DNA from: Moorella sp. Hama-1
Lineage (GTDB): Bacteria > Bacillota > DSM-521 > Neomoorellales > Neomoorellaceae
Length of the DNA stretch: 64,000 nucleotides
Reading direction: 5' to 3'
Assembly: GCF_023734095.1 (NCBI RefSeq)
Contig: NZ_AP024620.1
Location: forward strand, 2,972,501-3,036,500
Position numbers and translations under genes: made by a program. A model generated the notes under the pieces. That model worked only from the letters and a program-made list of their open reading frames with translations, made no database searches and had not been told where the DNA came from. Shown piece by piece: positions 50,691 through 59,003 of this stretch (positions within the stretch are counted from its first letter, which is position 1; each line of letters opens with the position of its first letter).

Positions 50691-52349
50691 TTAGCCCACA
50701 GGCTCTTCCTGGGTCCGGGTTCCCTTTAAATGGCTCTTTTCCTTCACCAGTTTGGCTTCTGCGGCCTCCCTGGTAAAGGCAATCACCATGCAGAAAGCGG
50801 CGATGAAGATCAGGAAGAGGACCATGCCGAAAACACCCTTGGTGTAAAGCCAGCCGAACCTGGTAACGGCCAGGATGATTAAGGCCAGACCGGCGATTAG
50901 GGCGCCGAGGCCGACATTTTTGGCTGCTCCCTCACGGGGTATCACCCAGCGATAACTCCCGGCCCTTTCGATTAAGGTTACCAGGGTCAGGGCCGAGACA
51001 TTAAAGATCATACCGATCCAGACGGGGTGGATGTTCAGGTAGAATCTGGCCGGATCCCAGGCTCCCAGGTGGTACCAGGCGATCCCGGAAACAAAGCCGG
51101 CCACGAGGGAGCTTACGGCCGCCTTCCGGGTGGCCAGGGGCCAGAAAAGCACGCCGATGATGGGGGCAAAGGTGGCGCCGTTACGGACCGTCCAGGCCAG
51201 GACATTCCACCAGGCAGCCTGCTCCGTCCGCAGGAAGCCAAAGACGATCATCAGCAGGGTCAGGACGACCAGGGACCATTTAGTATAAGTCACCATCTGC
51301 TGGTCCGTCACCCGGGGGTTGAGGGAAGAAACTACATCCCGGCCCAGGCTGGTGGCTCCGGAGAACTGGCAGGGGGCCCCCCAGCCCAGGGCACAGGCCC
51401 AAATACCCATGAAGAAAATACCTACCAGCGGTGCGGGTAAAACCTGGGCCAGGTATTTGGGTACGGCCACCAGGCCGCGGCCCAGACCGGGGGCTGCTAC
51501 CGCCGCCGCCATGCCGAAGAGGACTCCCAGGACGATAAAAACAATGTTGAAACCGGCGGCCCAGAGGAGGCCCCTCTTCCCTTCTTCCGGCGTCCGGCAG
51601 GAGAGGGCCATCTGGAAGGCCGCCTGGGCTAGGAAGACGTTGACCAGGAAGGTGCCGAACCAGGCGAGGATGGTTTGCAGGCCAACTGTGGTCAGGCCGA
51701 ACATGGCCGGTTTGGCCGCCGCCAGCTGGGCCAGGCCGGCAAAACCGGGTTTAATAAAGAAGGCCACCAGGCCGATGATAAACATCAGGGTAAAGGCCAC
51801 GGCATTGGCTGTCTGGGTGAAGACCACCGACCACATGCCCCCGGCCTGGAGGTAAACCAGGAGCAGCAGGGCGCTGAAGATTACCCAGGTGGAGAGGGAT
51901 ATGCCGGTAAAGGCGCTCATGGCGGCGGCAAAGGCCAGGGCGTTGGCCGTCGCATACATGGGAAAGGTAAAGGCCGTAACGGCACCGGCGATGGCTTTGG
52001 CTGTTCGACCGTACCGGTCACCGATCAACCCGGATATGGTAACTACCAGGCGTTTCCGGAAGGGGACCACAAAGAACAGGGCGATAATGAGGACATGTAT
52101 CATTTCGGCCACGCCGTACCAGCCGGCGGAGATACCGGTGGTGTAGGACAGTTCCAGGATGGCTATATAGGAAGAACCGGAAAAAAGGCCGGTAATACAA
52201 ACAGCGACCATCCAGGGTTTAAAGCAGCGGCCGCCGACCCAGAAATCCTCGCCGCGGGCGGCCTTGCTTTTGGCCACATTGCCGGCGATGATTAAGACCG
52301 CCGTATAAATGACAGCCATGACTAAGATCCAGAAAGCATAGGCATTCAA
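50691..52349 (-). CDS. Sodium:solute symporter (SSS family)
   Basis: 552 residues with about 13-14 membrane helices. The early GEDFWVGGRCFKPWMVAVC segment and the LSYTTGISAGWYG region follow the SSS pattern, and the C-terminus is a charged cytosolic tail. It lies 156 bases after the OsmC gene in the same direction, with one copy of a hairpin repeat between, so it may share the sigma-54 promoter. The cargo could be an organic acid; nothing closer can be said. Confidence 0.82.
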   Translation of the reverse strand: MNAYAFWILVMAVIYTAVLIIAGNVAKSKAARGEDFWVGGRCFKPWMVAVCITGLFSGSSYIAILELSYTTGISAGWYGVAEMIHVLIIALFFVVPFRKRLVVTISGLIGDRYGRTAKAIAGAVTAFTFPMYATANALAFAAAMSAFTGISLSTWVIFSALLLLVYLQAGGMWSVVFTQTANAVAFTLMFIIGLVAFFIKPGFAGLAQLAAAKPAMFGLTTVGLQTILAWFGTFLVNVFLAQAAFQMALSCRTPEEGKRGLLWAAGFNIVFIVLGVLFGMAAAVAAPGLGRGLVAVPKYLAQVLPAPLVGIFFMGIWACALGWGAPCQFSGATSLGRDVVSSLNPRVTDQQMVTYTKWSLVVLTLLMIVFGFLRTEQAAWWNVLAWTVRNGATFAPIIGVLFWPLATRKAAVSSLVAGFVSGIAWYHLGAWDPARFYLNIHPVWIGMIFNVSALTLVTLIERAGSYRWVIPREGAAKNVGLGALIAGLALIILAVTRFGWLYTKGVFGMVLFLIFIAAFCMVIAFTREAAEAKLVKEKSHLKGTRTQEEPVG

Positions 52350-52372
52350 CCTCGTTCCCTCCTTCGAAAATT

Positions 52373-52475
52373 GATGTGAGAAATGAGAGGTTAGATATTG
52401 GATGCTTGCCGGAACTGGCTGCGCCAGTTCCCCCTCATTTTTCTCCCCTTCGTTGGTGGCGGCTTGCCACCATGA
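52373..52475. repeat. Dispersed intergenic hairpin repeat, copy B
   Basis: Related to 34471-34582: GATGTGAGAAATGAGAGGTT at the start, the hairpins GGAACTGGC-TGCG-CCAGTTCC and GGTGGC-GGCTT-GCCACC, and CTTCGTTGGTGGCGGCTTGC at the end. Changes in the first stem (AACTGGC/GCCAGTT to GGAACTGGC/GCCAGTTCC) keep or extend pairing. It sits just before the symporter start codon on the minus strand. Confidence 0.7.
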
Positions 52476-52505
52476 TTAGCTTCTTAGTTATATCCCTAAT
52501 ATATC

Positions 52506-52964
52506 TTAGGCGTTGCTGGCCTTTTCCAGGTACGGGTAGGGATACTTCTGATCGTTGATGATGAAGGCATACTCGATTTTACCAGCCGCCCTCATCATGT
52601 TGGCTGCCGAACAGTAAACCTCATCGGCCAGTTTAATGGCCTGGGCTACCTTCGCCGGAGGCAGGTTTTTCCCCCGGAAGTGATAGCTTACCCGCATCCG
52701 GGTAAAAATCTTCGGGTGGTCGTCCGCCCTTTCCCCTTCAACAGTTATAACCAGGCTGTCAAAACTCACCCGCATCTTCTGGAGGATATGACTCACTTCA
52801 ATACCGGTACACCCCCCCAGGGCCATGAGCATTAGATCCATAGGCCTGGTGCCCTGGTTCTCCCCGCCGTAGACGGGGCTGGCATCCATAGCCACCTGGT
52901 GGCCGGCGCCGTCATCGCCGATAAACTGCATCTTACCGGCCCAATTAATTGTTACTTTTCCCAT
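52506..52964 (-). CDS. OsmC/Ohr-family protein
   Basis: 152 residues from the ATG at 52964, preceded by AAAGGAG. The two redox cysteines of the family are present, in ALGGCTGIEVSHIL and DEVYCSAANMM. OsmC/Ohr proteins reduce organic peroxides with lipoyl-protein electrons, and some members act on other thiol chemistry. It is expressed from a sigma-54 promoter (53033-53048) just downstream of the sigma-54 activator gene, which is unusual for this family and suggests a metabolic rather than a general stress role (inference). Confidence 0.88.
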   Translation of the reverse strand: MGKVTINWAGKMQFIGDDGAGHQVAMDASPVYGGENQGTRPMDLMLMALGGCTGIEVSHILQKMRVSFDSLVITVEGERADDHPKIFTRMRVSYHFRGKNLPPAKVAQAIKLADEVYCSAANMMRAAGKIEYAFIINDQKYPYPYLEKASNA

Positions 52965-53032
52965 ACAAACCTTCTCCTTTCGCATGATATCCGGATTAGC
53001 CCGTATATCCTTGTTATCTCTATCACATCTAT

Positions 53033-53048
53033 TGCAATAATTGTGCCA
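53033..53048 (-). promoter_or_regulatory. Sigma-54 (-24/-12) promoter of the OsmC gene
   Basis: Minus strand TGGCACAATTATTGCA matches the consensus TGGCAC-N5-TTGCA at every fixed position. The predicted start is near 53022, 58 bases before the ATG. The adjacent upstream gene encodes a sigma-54-dependent activator. Confidence 0.88.
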
Positions 53049-53051
53049 GGC

Positions 53052-53090
53052 TATAAAAAATCCCCTGAAACCTGTAAGAGTCCCAGGGGA
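53052..53090 (-). terminator. Terminator after the sigma-54 activator gene
   Basis: Minus strand TCCCCTG (53090-53084) pairs with CAGGGGA (53067-53061), then TTTTTT. It sits between the activator gene and the sigma-54 promoter and insulates the two transcripts. Confidence 0.75.
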
Positions 53091-53214
53091 ATGGTATTAA
53101 GAAAGAACGCCCGCGGTCCATTGACGAACCATCCCGGCAGGCCATGGCATTAGTTCTTGTGCTCGCATTCCTTGTATCTTTAAAGGAAAATCCCGGTGCA
53201 CGTCCGGACCATTA

Positions 53215-53232
53215 TGGTTCAATTATAGACCA
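53215..53232. promoter_or_regulatory. Candidate upstream activator site for the sigma-54 regulator
   Basis: TGGTTCAATTATAGACCA, identical over 18 bases to 55607-55624. It is an imperfect dyad (TGGT...ACCA) centred about 200 bases before the predicted sigma-54 start, a normal place for an enhancer. A further ACC/GGT half-site group (ACCACCGAACCACC) follows directly at 53229-53242. Confidence 0.7.
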
Positions 53233-53367
53233 CCGAACCACCCTATCGCGCCCAGCGCTCCCCGCCGAAACCTGCCAAGTGGCAATGTACATAGGATGGG
53301 TGAAACTTTTTTATCCGCAGCCTGAAGCAGATTTCAGTTGCACCGGCCTGCCGTACCAGCTCCCATC

Positions 53368-55536
53368 TTATACTTCCTGCCTGGCCCGGCGGCGCTTTTT
53401 AGACACTTCAGTTCCTGCCCGCAGACCGTGACCCGCCACCGCCAAAACAGACGGCGTATCCAAACCGTATTGCTGGGCCTTACGTAAAAGGGTTGAATGG
53501 GAAACGCCCAGAGCCCGTGCCGCCTGGCGCAGGCTGCCATACCGCTCCAGGGCCATGGCAATTAGCTGCTGCTCTACCTGTTCCCTGGCCTCCTGAAGGG
53601 GCAGGAGTTCCTTAAGGACCAGGGGCCGGCCGGCGTTCACGACCTCCGCCTCCAGGTCCAGGGGCAGGTACTCCGGTTGAATTAAGTCATCCTCCCCCAT
53701 AATGACCAAGCGCTCCATTACGTTCTGCAGCTCCCTGACGTTCCCGGGCCAGGGATAGGCCTCCAGGGCCCGACCGGCTGCCAGGGAGAGGCGCTTAGCA
53801 GCACCGTACTTAGCATTATAAATACCCAGGAAGTGACGGGCCAGGGGCAGGATATCCTCCCGCCGCTCCCGCAGGGGCGGGAGGATGATGGGTACTACAT
53901 TCAAGCGATAGTAGAGGTCCTCCCGGAAGGCCTTTTCCTTGACCATCCGGCTCAGGTCCTTGTTGGTGGCCGCCAGGATGCGGACATTGAGTTTGATCTC
54001 GTGACAACCCCCCAGACGGTAGATTTTTTGTTCCTGGAGAAAGCGCAAAAGCTTGACCTGTAACCCCAGGGGCAGGTCGCCGATTTCATCCAGGAAAAGG
54101 GTGCCGTTGTTGGCCACCTCCAGGAGGCCGACCTTGCCTTCCTTGCTGGCGCCGGTAAAGGCCCCCTTCTCATAACCGAAAAGTTCCGATTCCAGCAGGT
54201 TCTCCGGGATGGCGCCGCAGTTTATTTCCATAAAGGGGCCCTCCCGCCGCTGGCTGTGACGGTGAATGAGCTTGGCGACGACCTCCTTGCCGGCTCCCGA
54301 TTCCCCGGTGATCAGGACGGTAGAATCAACAGCCGCCACCCGCAGGGCCTGGTCAACCACCCGCTCCATGGCCGGACTCTGGTAGATAATTTCCGGCGCC
54401 GCCAGGTGGCGGGCCCGCAGGGCCTGGAGTTCGGCCGCCGCCCGCTGGGCTTCTTCCTTCAAGCGGCGCAGTTCGGTCATATCGCGGATGTTGATCACCA
54501 CCTGGGAAACAGCACCCTGTTCGTCCAGGACCGGGTTACCCGTCAGGATGACCTCCCTGCCGGCCGGGGTATGGTACATAATGGTAGCCGCCTTGCCGCT
54601 CTCCCGGACCAGGCGGCAGAGCTGGCCGATCTGGGCCTCGGCCTCACCGGCTTCCGGTCGCAGGGGTTGATCCTTGAGAATACCGGAGCTGCCGCCGGCC
54701 ATAATGCGCTTGCAGGCCTCATTCAAACCCAGGACTTTATCTTCCCGATCGATTACCAGCATGCCGTCGTAGCAGGCTTCAATTACGCTTTGTAATTGCC
54801 GGTTTAAGGATTTAACTACATTCAGCTCGCTGGATATGGTCTCCAGCTCGGAGATGTCCTGGAGGACCAGGACGGCCCCCTGTTCCCGCCCCTCCCGGGT
54901 AATGGGGTTGCGGCGGATGGCCAGGGTCCTGCCGCCCACCCATGCTTTATGGAACTGCTCCCCGGCTATTTCCGTTAAAAAAGGGCTCAAGCCGGGTGGC
55001 GCCAGGATCGTAGCCGCCGGCTGGCCCAGGGCCACGGCAACAGGCAGACCAATCAACCGGGATGCCGCCGGGTTGAGATGGCAGACCCTCCCTTCCCCGT
55101 CAACGGCAATAATGCCGCTGGGCACGGCCTCCAAGACCGCCGCCAGCTCCAGTTCCGTCTTCTCCAGGGCCCGGTGGACCTTCTTAATCAGGGTAATCCG
55201 CGTCAGGACGCCGCTCAGGCGCCGGTTCCTGTTGAGAACAATCAGGCGGTCAATGGGCAGGTCGGCCACCTGGTCAAAGCCGGTGTCTTCATCAATACAG
55301 ACCAGTTTCCGGTCCATGACCTCCTCAATGCGCGTGGCCAGGGTGGCCCCTTGCTGCAGGGCCTCCAGCAGTCGAAAGACGGTGATAATACCCACCACCT
55401 CGCCGTCGGCATCCAGGACCGGGGCGCAGTTGACCTGCTGGCGCTGGTAGACGGCCACGGCATCAGCCAGGGTCTGCCAATAATGGAGGGTCTCCGGGTC
55501 ATTGAGCATAACCTCTTTAACCTGCACCGGATGCAC
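53368..55536 (-). CDS. Sigma-54-dependent transcriptional activator, CBS-PAS-PAS-AAA-Fis
   Basis: 722 residues, GTG start. Two CBS motifs (about 1-120) may bind an adenine nucleotide. Two PAS domains follow (about 130-240 and 245-365). The central AAA+ domain (about 395-630) has Walker [15 protein letters not shown], the sigma-54 contact loop as [13 protein letters not shown] and Walker B in [14 protein letters not shown] Fis-type helix-turn-helix is near 675-705 ([20 protein letters not shown]). Its own promoter region and the region before the osmC-type gene share an 18-base dyad, so it probably controls both. The signal is unknown. Confidence 0.92.
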   Translation of the reverse strand: MHPVQVKEVMLNDPETLHYWQTLADAVAVYQRQQVNCAPVLDADGEVVGIITVFRLLEALQQGATLATRIEEVMDRKLVCIDEDTGFDQVADLPIDRLIVLNRNRRLSGVLTRITLIKKVHRALEKTELELAAVLEAVPSGIIAVDGEGRVCHLNPAASRLIGLPVAVALGQPAATILAPPGLSPFLTEIAGEQFHKAWVGGRTLAIRRNPITREGREQGAVLVLQDISELETISSELNVVKSLNRQLQSVIEACYDGMLVIDREDKVLGLNEACKRIMAGGSSGILKDQPLRPEAGEAEAQIGQLCRLVRESGKAATIMYHTPAGREVILTGNPVLDEQGAVSQVVINIRDMTELRRLKEEAQRAAAELQALRARHLAAPEIIYQSPAMERVVDQALRVAAVDSTVLITGESGAGKEVVAKLIHRHSQRREGPFMEINCGAIPENLLESELFGYEKGAFTGASKEGKVGLLEVANNGTLFLDEIGDLPLGLQVKLLRFLQEQKIYRLGGCHEIKLNVRILAATNKDLSRMVKEKAFREDLYYRLNVVPIILPPLRERREDILPLARHFLGIYNAKYGAAKRLSLAAGRALEAYPWPGNVRELQNVMERLVIMGEDDLIQPEYLPLDLEAEVVNAGRPLVLKELLPLQEAREQVEQQLIAMALERYGSLRQAARALGVSHSTLLRKAQQYGLDTPSVLAVAGHGLRAGTEVSKKRRRARQEV

Positions 55537-55582
55537 CTACCCTTAAAAGAAATGGGGGTAGCCTGGGTACTACTTTACCTCT

Positions 55583-55624
55583 CGCGGCTATCCCCATTAT
55601 AACAGTTGGTTCAATTATAGACCA
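55583..55624 (-). promoter_or_regulatory. Promoter region of the sigma-54 activator with its dyad
   Basis: The dyad TGGTTCAATTATAGACCA (55607-55624) lies directly upstream of, and partly overlaps, a TATAAT box (minus strand, about 55601-55596) with a TGGTCT at -35 distance of 17 bases. Binding there would repress or tune the activator's own gene. Confidence 0.6.
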
Positions 55625-55635
55625 GATCAAAAACG

Positions 55636-56403
55636 TCAATAGCACATAGGCCAGCCTTCGTCCCTGTTTGCTTTACCCTGGAGCTGCCTGGACGCCGCCC
55701 GGTCCAGGATCACTGTTACCCGCGGATGCAATTGCAACAGGGAGGCCGGCACCCTGGTGGTCACCGGCCCCTCCAAAGCCGCAGCCACCGCCCAGGCTTT
55801 ATCACGGCCACTGGCCAGGAGCAGGATCCGCCGCGCCTTCATAATGCTGCCCATACCCATGGAGATGGCCTGGCGCGGCACGGCGTTAATACTGGCAAAA
55901 AACCGGGCATTGGCGCGGATGGTTTCCGGCGCCAGGTCGATGAGGTGCGTGGTAGCGTTCAAGGCCGCCCCTGGCTCATTGAAGCCTATATGGCCGTTCC
56001 GGCCAATACCCAGCACCTGCAGGTCAATACCCCCTGCCGCGGCAATGGCCGCCTCATAGGCGGCGCAGGTTGCCGTTACATCCTCTGCCCGGCCCGGCGG
56101 CAGGTGAATATTCTCACGCCGCAAGTTGACGTGCTGGAAAAAATTTGTTTCCATATAGTAATGGTAGCTACAGGGGTCATCAGGGAACAGCCCGTAATAT
56201 TCATCCAGGTTAAAGGTGACCACCTGGCTAAAATCCAATTCGCCCTCCTGGTAAAGCCTTACCAGCTCCCGATAGAGACCTAAAGGTGTAGCCCCTGTAG
56301 CCAGGCCAAGGGTCAAAGCGGGCTTCTCTTTAATCGCTGCGGCTACCAGCCGGGCTGCCATCTGGCTCAACTGGTGATAATCCCTGGCCAGCAGGACCTC
56401 CAT
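55636..56403 (-). CDS. nagB: Glucosamine-6-phosphate deaminase-type sugar isomerase
   Basis: 255 residues from the ATG at 56403 behind AGGGGGTGG; a GTG at 56412 is possible. GATPLGLYREL binds phosphate, NLDEYYGLFPDDPCSY and the catalytic GIGRNGHIGFNEPG are canonical NagB. It converts glucosamine-6-phosphate to fructose-6-phosphate and ammonia. It is the last gene of the ROK-ABC-lyase-kinase operon, three to twelve bases after the kinase, and might act on a related amino sugar there. Confidence 0.9.
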   Translation of the reverse strand: MEVLLARDYHQLSQMAARLVAAAIKEKPALTLGLATGATPLGLYRELVRLYQEGELDFSQVVTFNLDEYYGLFPDDPCSYHYYMETNFFQHVNLRRENIHLPPGRAEDVTATCAAYEAAIAAAGGIDLQVLGIGRNGHIGFNEPGAALNATTHLIDLAPETIRANARFFASINAVPRQAISMGMGSIMKARRILLLASGRDKAWAVAAALEGPVTTRVPASLLQLHPRVTVILDRAASRQLQGKANRDEGWPMCY

Positions 56404-56415
56404 TCTTACCACCCC

Positions 56416-57381
56416 CTATGCTGACAGATACCCATCCATTTTTAATCCCTGACCCCGCAGGAATGCCTGCACCTCCGCCGCTGTGGGTGCTGCCTCAGCC
56501 CCGCCCCACCTGGTAGCTGCCAGGGCTCCGCAGGCGCTGGCCCACAAAACACAATTCTTAAGCTCCCAACCCTGCAGGTAGGAGTGCAGGAAGCCGGCTG
56601 CGAAGGCATCGCCAGCCCCCACGGCATCCACACTCTGGACGGTAAAAGCCGGCAGGTACAAACGCTCTTGGCCATTTTGAACCACCACACCCTGCCTGCC
56701 CCTGGTAATGACAGCCACGCCTACCAGACCCGCCAGGGTCCCCAGGGCACCTTCCCAGCTAGTCGCCCCGGTAAGGGCCAGGGCCTCAGCCTCATTGGGG
56801 AAGAAGACATCGACCATTGTTAAGAGGTTAAAGATTTCCTCCCGCACCAGAGCAAACTCAAACCAACCTGTATCCAGGGAGGTGCTTACTCCTTCTTCCC
56901 GGGCGGCCTGCAACAGCTGCCCGTAGGCGGCTATATTCTCCTTCCAGTTCAGGGCGGAGATATGCAGGTGAGTGAAAGGCTTTAATTCTAGGGGCTGTAG
57001 CAACGGCCTGTAAACTGCGTTGCTGCCCTGATAGCTGATAAAAGAGCGGTCCTTATTAGAAGTAATGGCTATACTGAGGCCGGTTTTTGTATCGGGGGCA
57101 GGGTGTAATAAAGATGTGTCCACCCCGGCCCCTGCCAGTTTTTCTCTTATATACTGGCTGAAAAAGTCGTCACTCCGGTAACCGTGCAGGCTAACCTGAG
57201 TCCCTAACCTGGCCAGGGCTACGGCCGTATTGGCTGCACTCCCCCCCACTGAAAAATATATATCAGGTATAAAGACCTCCTGGCCCGGTGCAGGTACAAA
57301 ATTTAGCTCCTTAATAATAAGATCCAGGTTAAGATCGCCGGTAACTAAGACTCTGGAGTTATAGCGCAACCTTGCCCTCAC
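56416..57381 (-). CDS. PfkB-family carbohydrate kinase
   Basis: 321 residues, GTG start after GGGGAAG. N-terminal VTGDLNLDLIIKEL and the GG of FSVGGSAANTAVALARLG, plus the ATP and catalytic motif DAVGAGDAFAAGFLHS, define the family. The substrate is probably a sugar or sugar conjugate imported by the ABC system upstream; the pairing with NagB suggests phosphorylation to a 6-phosphate that NagB can use (inference). Confidence 0.87.
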   Translation of the reverse strand: MRARLRYNSRVLVTGDLNLDLIIKELNFVPAPGQEVFIPDIYFSVGGSAANTAVALARLGTQVSLHGYRSDDFFSQYIREKLAGAGVDTSLLHPAPDTKTGLSIAITSNKDRSFISYQGSNAVYRPLLQPLELKPFTHLHISALNWKENIAAYGQLLQAAREEGVSTSLDTGWFEFALVREEIFNLLTMVDVFFPNEAEALALTGATSWEGALGTLAGLVGVAVITRGRQGVVVQNGQERLYLPAFTVQSVDAVGAGDAFAAGFLHSYLQGWELKNCVLWASACGALAATRWGGAEAAPTAAEVQAFLRGQGLKMDGYLSA

Positions 57382-57445
57382 TTCCCCATACCATATATCT
57401 TTTTTCCAGCAAGCTTTAACAGCCGGCCTGCCACTGCCGCCCCAA

Positions 57446-58954
57446 CTATCCCTGCAGGGCCTGACAAGCAGTAGCCAGCCTGGTCCTGGCTTCCTGCAGC
57501 CTTTGCCGGGCTGTGGCCACCCAGGCGCTCAGGGCGGTTTCCCTGCTGGCCCGTTCAGCCAGCATACGTTTAACTTCTACCGGGGCTACCCCGCCCCGTA
57601 CCTGGCGCACCGCTACAAAGTGCTGCGGGTCCAGGGCTTGCTCGAACTGCTGCGGTTTTAACCCCAGGTTGTGGTCGAGGATCTCCCGGGCCGCTTCCTC
57701 CAGGAGTTCTGGTTCTAGCTGGCGCACATCCCCACAACCGCGCTGCAGGGCTTTCTTCACTGCCACGGCCACAACCCGGTGGGCGGTCCTGAAGGGGAGT
57801 CCGCAGTCCCGCACCAGGGTATCGGCCAGTTCGGTCACGTTGGCGTAACTGGCCCGGGCCTGGTCCAACAAGCGGCCGCGATCTACTTCCATGGTAATTA
57901 TTACCGCAGCCAGCAGGTGAAAAACCCTCTTTACAGTCTCCAGGGAGCGCCAGAGATAGGGTTGCATATCGTCCTCGGTGTCGACTATATCGCCAAAGGG
58001 GGTATTGTGCAGCATCTGCAGGACGGTGGTGGCGTTACCGGCCGCGCTGCTTAAAAGGGCGCGGGAGTGCTCCAGGGAAACCGGATTGCGCTTCTGGGGC
58101 ATAATGCTACTGATCTGAAAATAGGGATCAGCCACCCGGACCCGACTGAATTCGTTGGTACACCACTGCAGCAGGTCCTGTACCACCCGTCCTGTGTGCA
58201 GGGAGATAAGGATAATAGCTGCCGCTGTCCCGCTCAGGTAGTCGGCACCGGCAATGGCGTCGTAGGAGTTTTCCACCAGGCCATCAAACCCCAGTAAATC
58301 CGCCACTAGTTCCCGCTTAATGGCAAACCCTGAGGTGCTGAAGGCGGCCGCCCCCATGGGGCTGAGATTAACTGTACCATAGGCCTCCTGCAACCGCCCG
58401 ATATCCCGTCCCAGGACGTCGGCAGCAGCCAGGAGCCAGTGCCCCAGGGTGGTAGGCTGGGCCTGTTGGGTATGGGTATGGGCCAGCATGACGGTGCCGG
58501 CATGCTCCTCTGCCATTGCCAGTAGTGCTTCATATAATTGTATCGCGGCGTCAACGGCTTCCAGGATTCTCTCCCTCAGTACCATCCGGTACATGGTTAC
58601 TCCCATGTCGTTCCGGCTACGAGCAATATGCAGATTGCCGGCGACCTCCCCCGCATATTGAAACAGCAGGTCTTCCACCCGGAAGAATAAATCTTCGTGC
58701 TGCCAGTCATAAACAGACCTGGCTAACGCCTCCAAATCCAGGCTGTTCAGGGCCGCTACGATTTTTCGGGCTGCTTCCCGTCCCACTATTCCCTGTTCCA
58801 CCAGCATTACGAGGTGGGCCTTATGAATATCCATCATGGGCAAAAGCAAATTTGTTTTGGCCTCATCATACATAGGCCGCAGTACGGCTTCGACAAAGCT
58901 CCTGCCCGGAAAGGCAACTCCTTCCCGGGCCACAATTTCTGAGCGCAACTTCAA
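57446..58954 (-). CDS. Argininosuccinate-lyase-like C-N lyase (not ArgH)
   Basis: 502 residues, TTG start behind AGAGGTG. It has the aspartase/fumarase superfamily regions: HIARSRNDMGVTMYRM, LAHTHTQQAQPTTLGHWLL and the mobile serine loop ISSIMPQKRNPVSLEH. It is only distantly like the true argH at 29470-30846 and is about 45 residues longer, with an extended C-terminus. It lies in a catabolic operon with an importer, a kinase and NagB. Relatives outside arginine synthesis include lyases that release fumarate from N-substituted aspartates, such as EDDS lyase. The substrate here is unknown. Confidence 0.82.
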   Translation of the reverse strand: MKLRSEIVAREGVAFPGRSFVEAVLRPMYDEAKTNLLLPMMDIHKAHLVMLVEQGIVGREAARKIVAALNSLDLEALARSVYDWQHEDLFFRVEDLLFQYAGEVAGNLHIARSRNDMGVTMYRMVLRERILEAVDAAIQLYEALLAMAEEHAGTVMLAHTHTQQAQPTTLGHWLLAAADVLGRDIGRLQEAYGTVNLSPMGAAAFSTSGFAIKRELVADLLGFDGLVENSYDAIAGADYLSGTAAAIILISLHTGRVVQDLLQWCTNEFSRVRVADPYFQISSIMPQKRNPVSLEHSRALLSSAAGNATTVLQMLHNTPFGDIVDTEDDMQPYLWRSLETVKRVFHLLAAVIITMEVDRGRLLDQARASYANVTELADTLVRDCGLPFRTAHRVVAVAVKKALQRGCGDVRQLEPELLEEAAREILDHNLGLKPQQFEQALDPQHFVAVRQVRGGVAPVEVKRMLAERASRETALSAWVATARQRLQEARTRLATACQALQG

Positions 58955-59003
58955 GAATGTTCACCTCTTTATACTCTTACCCCTGGCGTATTTGAACCTC
59001 AAC

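Noticed and set aside
49825-50694. 289-codon plus-strand frame over the ABC permease
   Set aside because: Pro/Gly/His-rich, in another frame of a permease with proper membrane helices and ribosome site.
53144-53431. 95-codon plus-strand frame between the OsmC gene and the activator
   Set aside because: No domain or ribosome site, and it overlaps the end of the activator gene and its candidate enhancer site.
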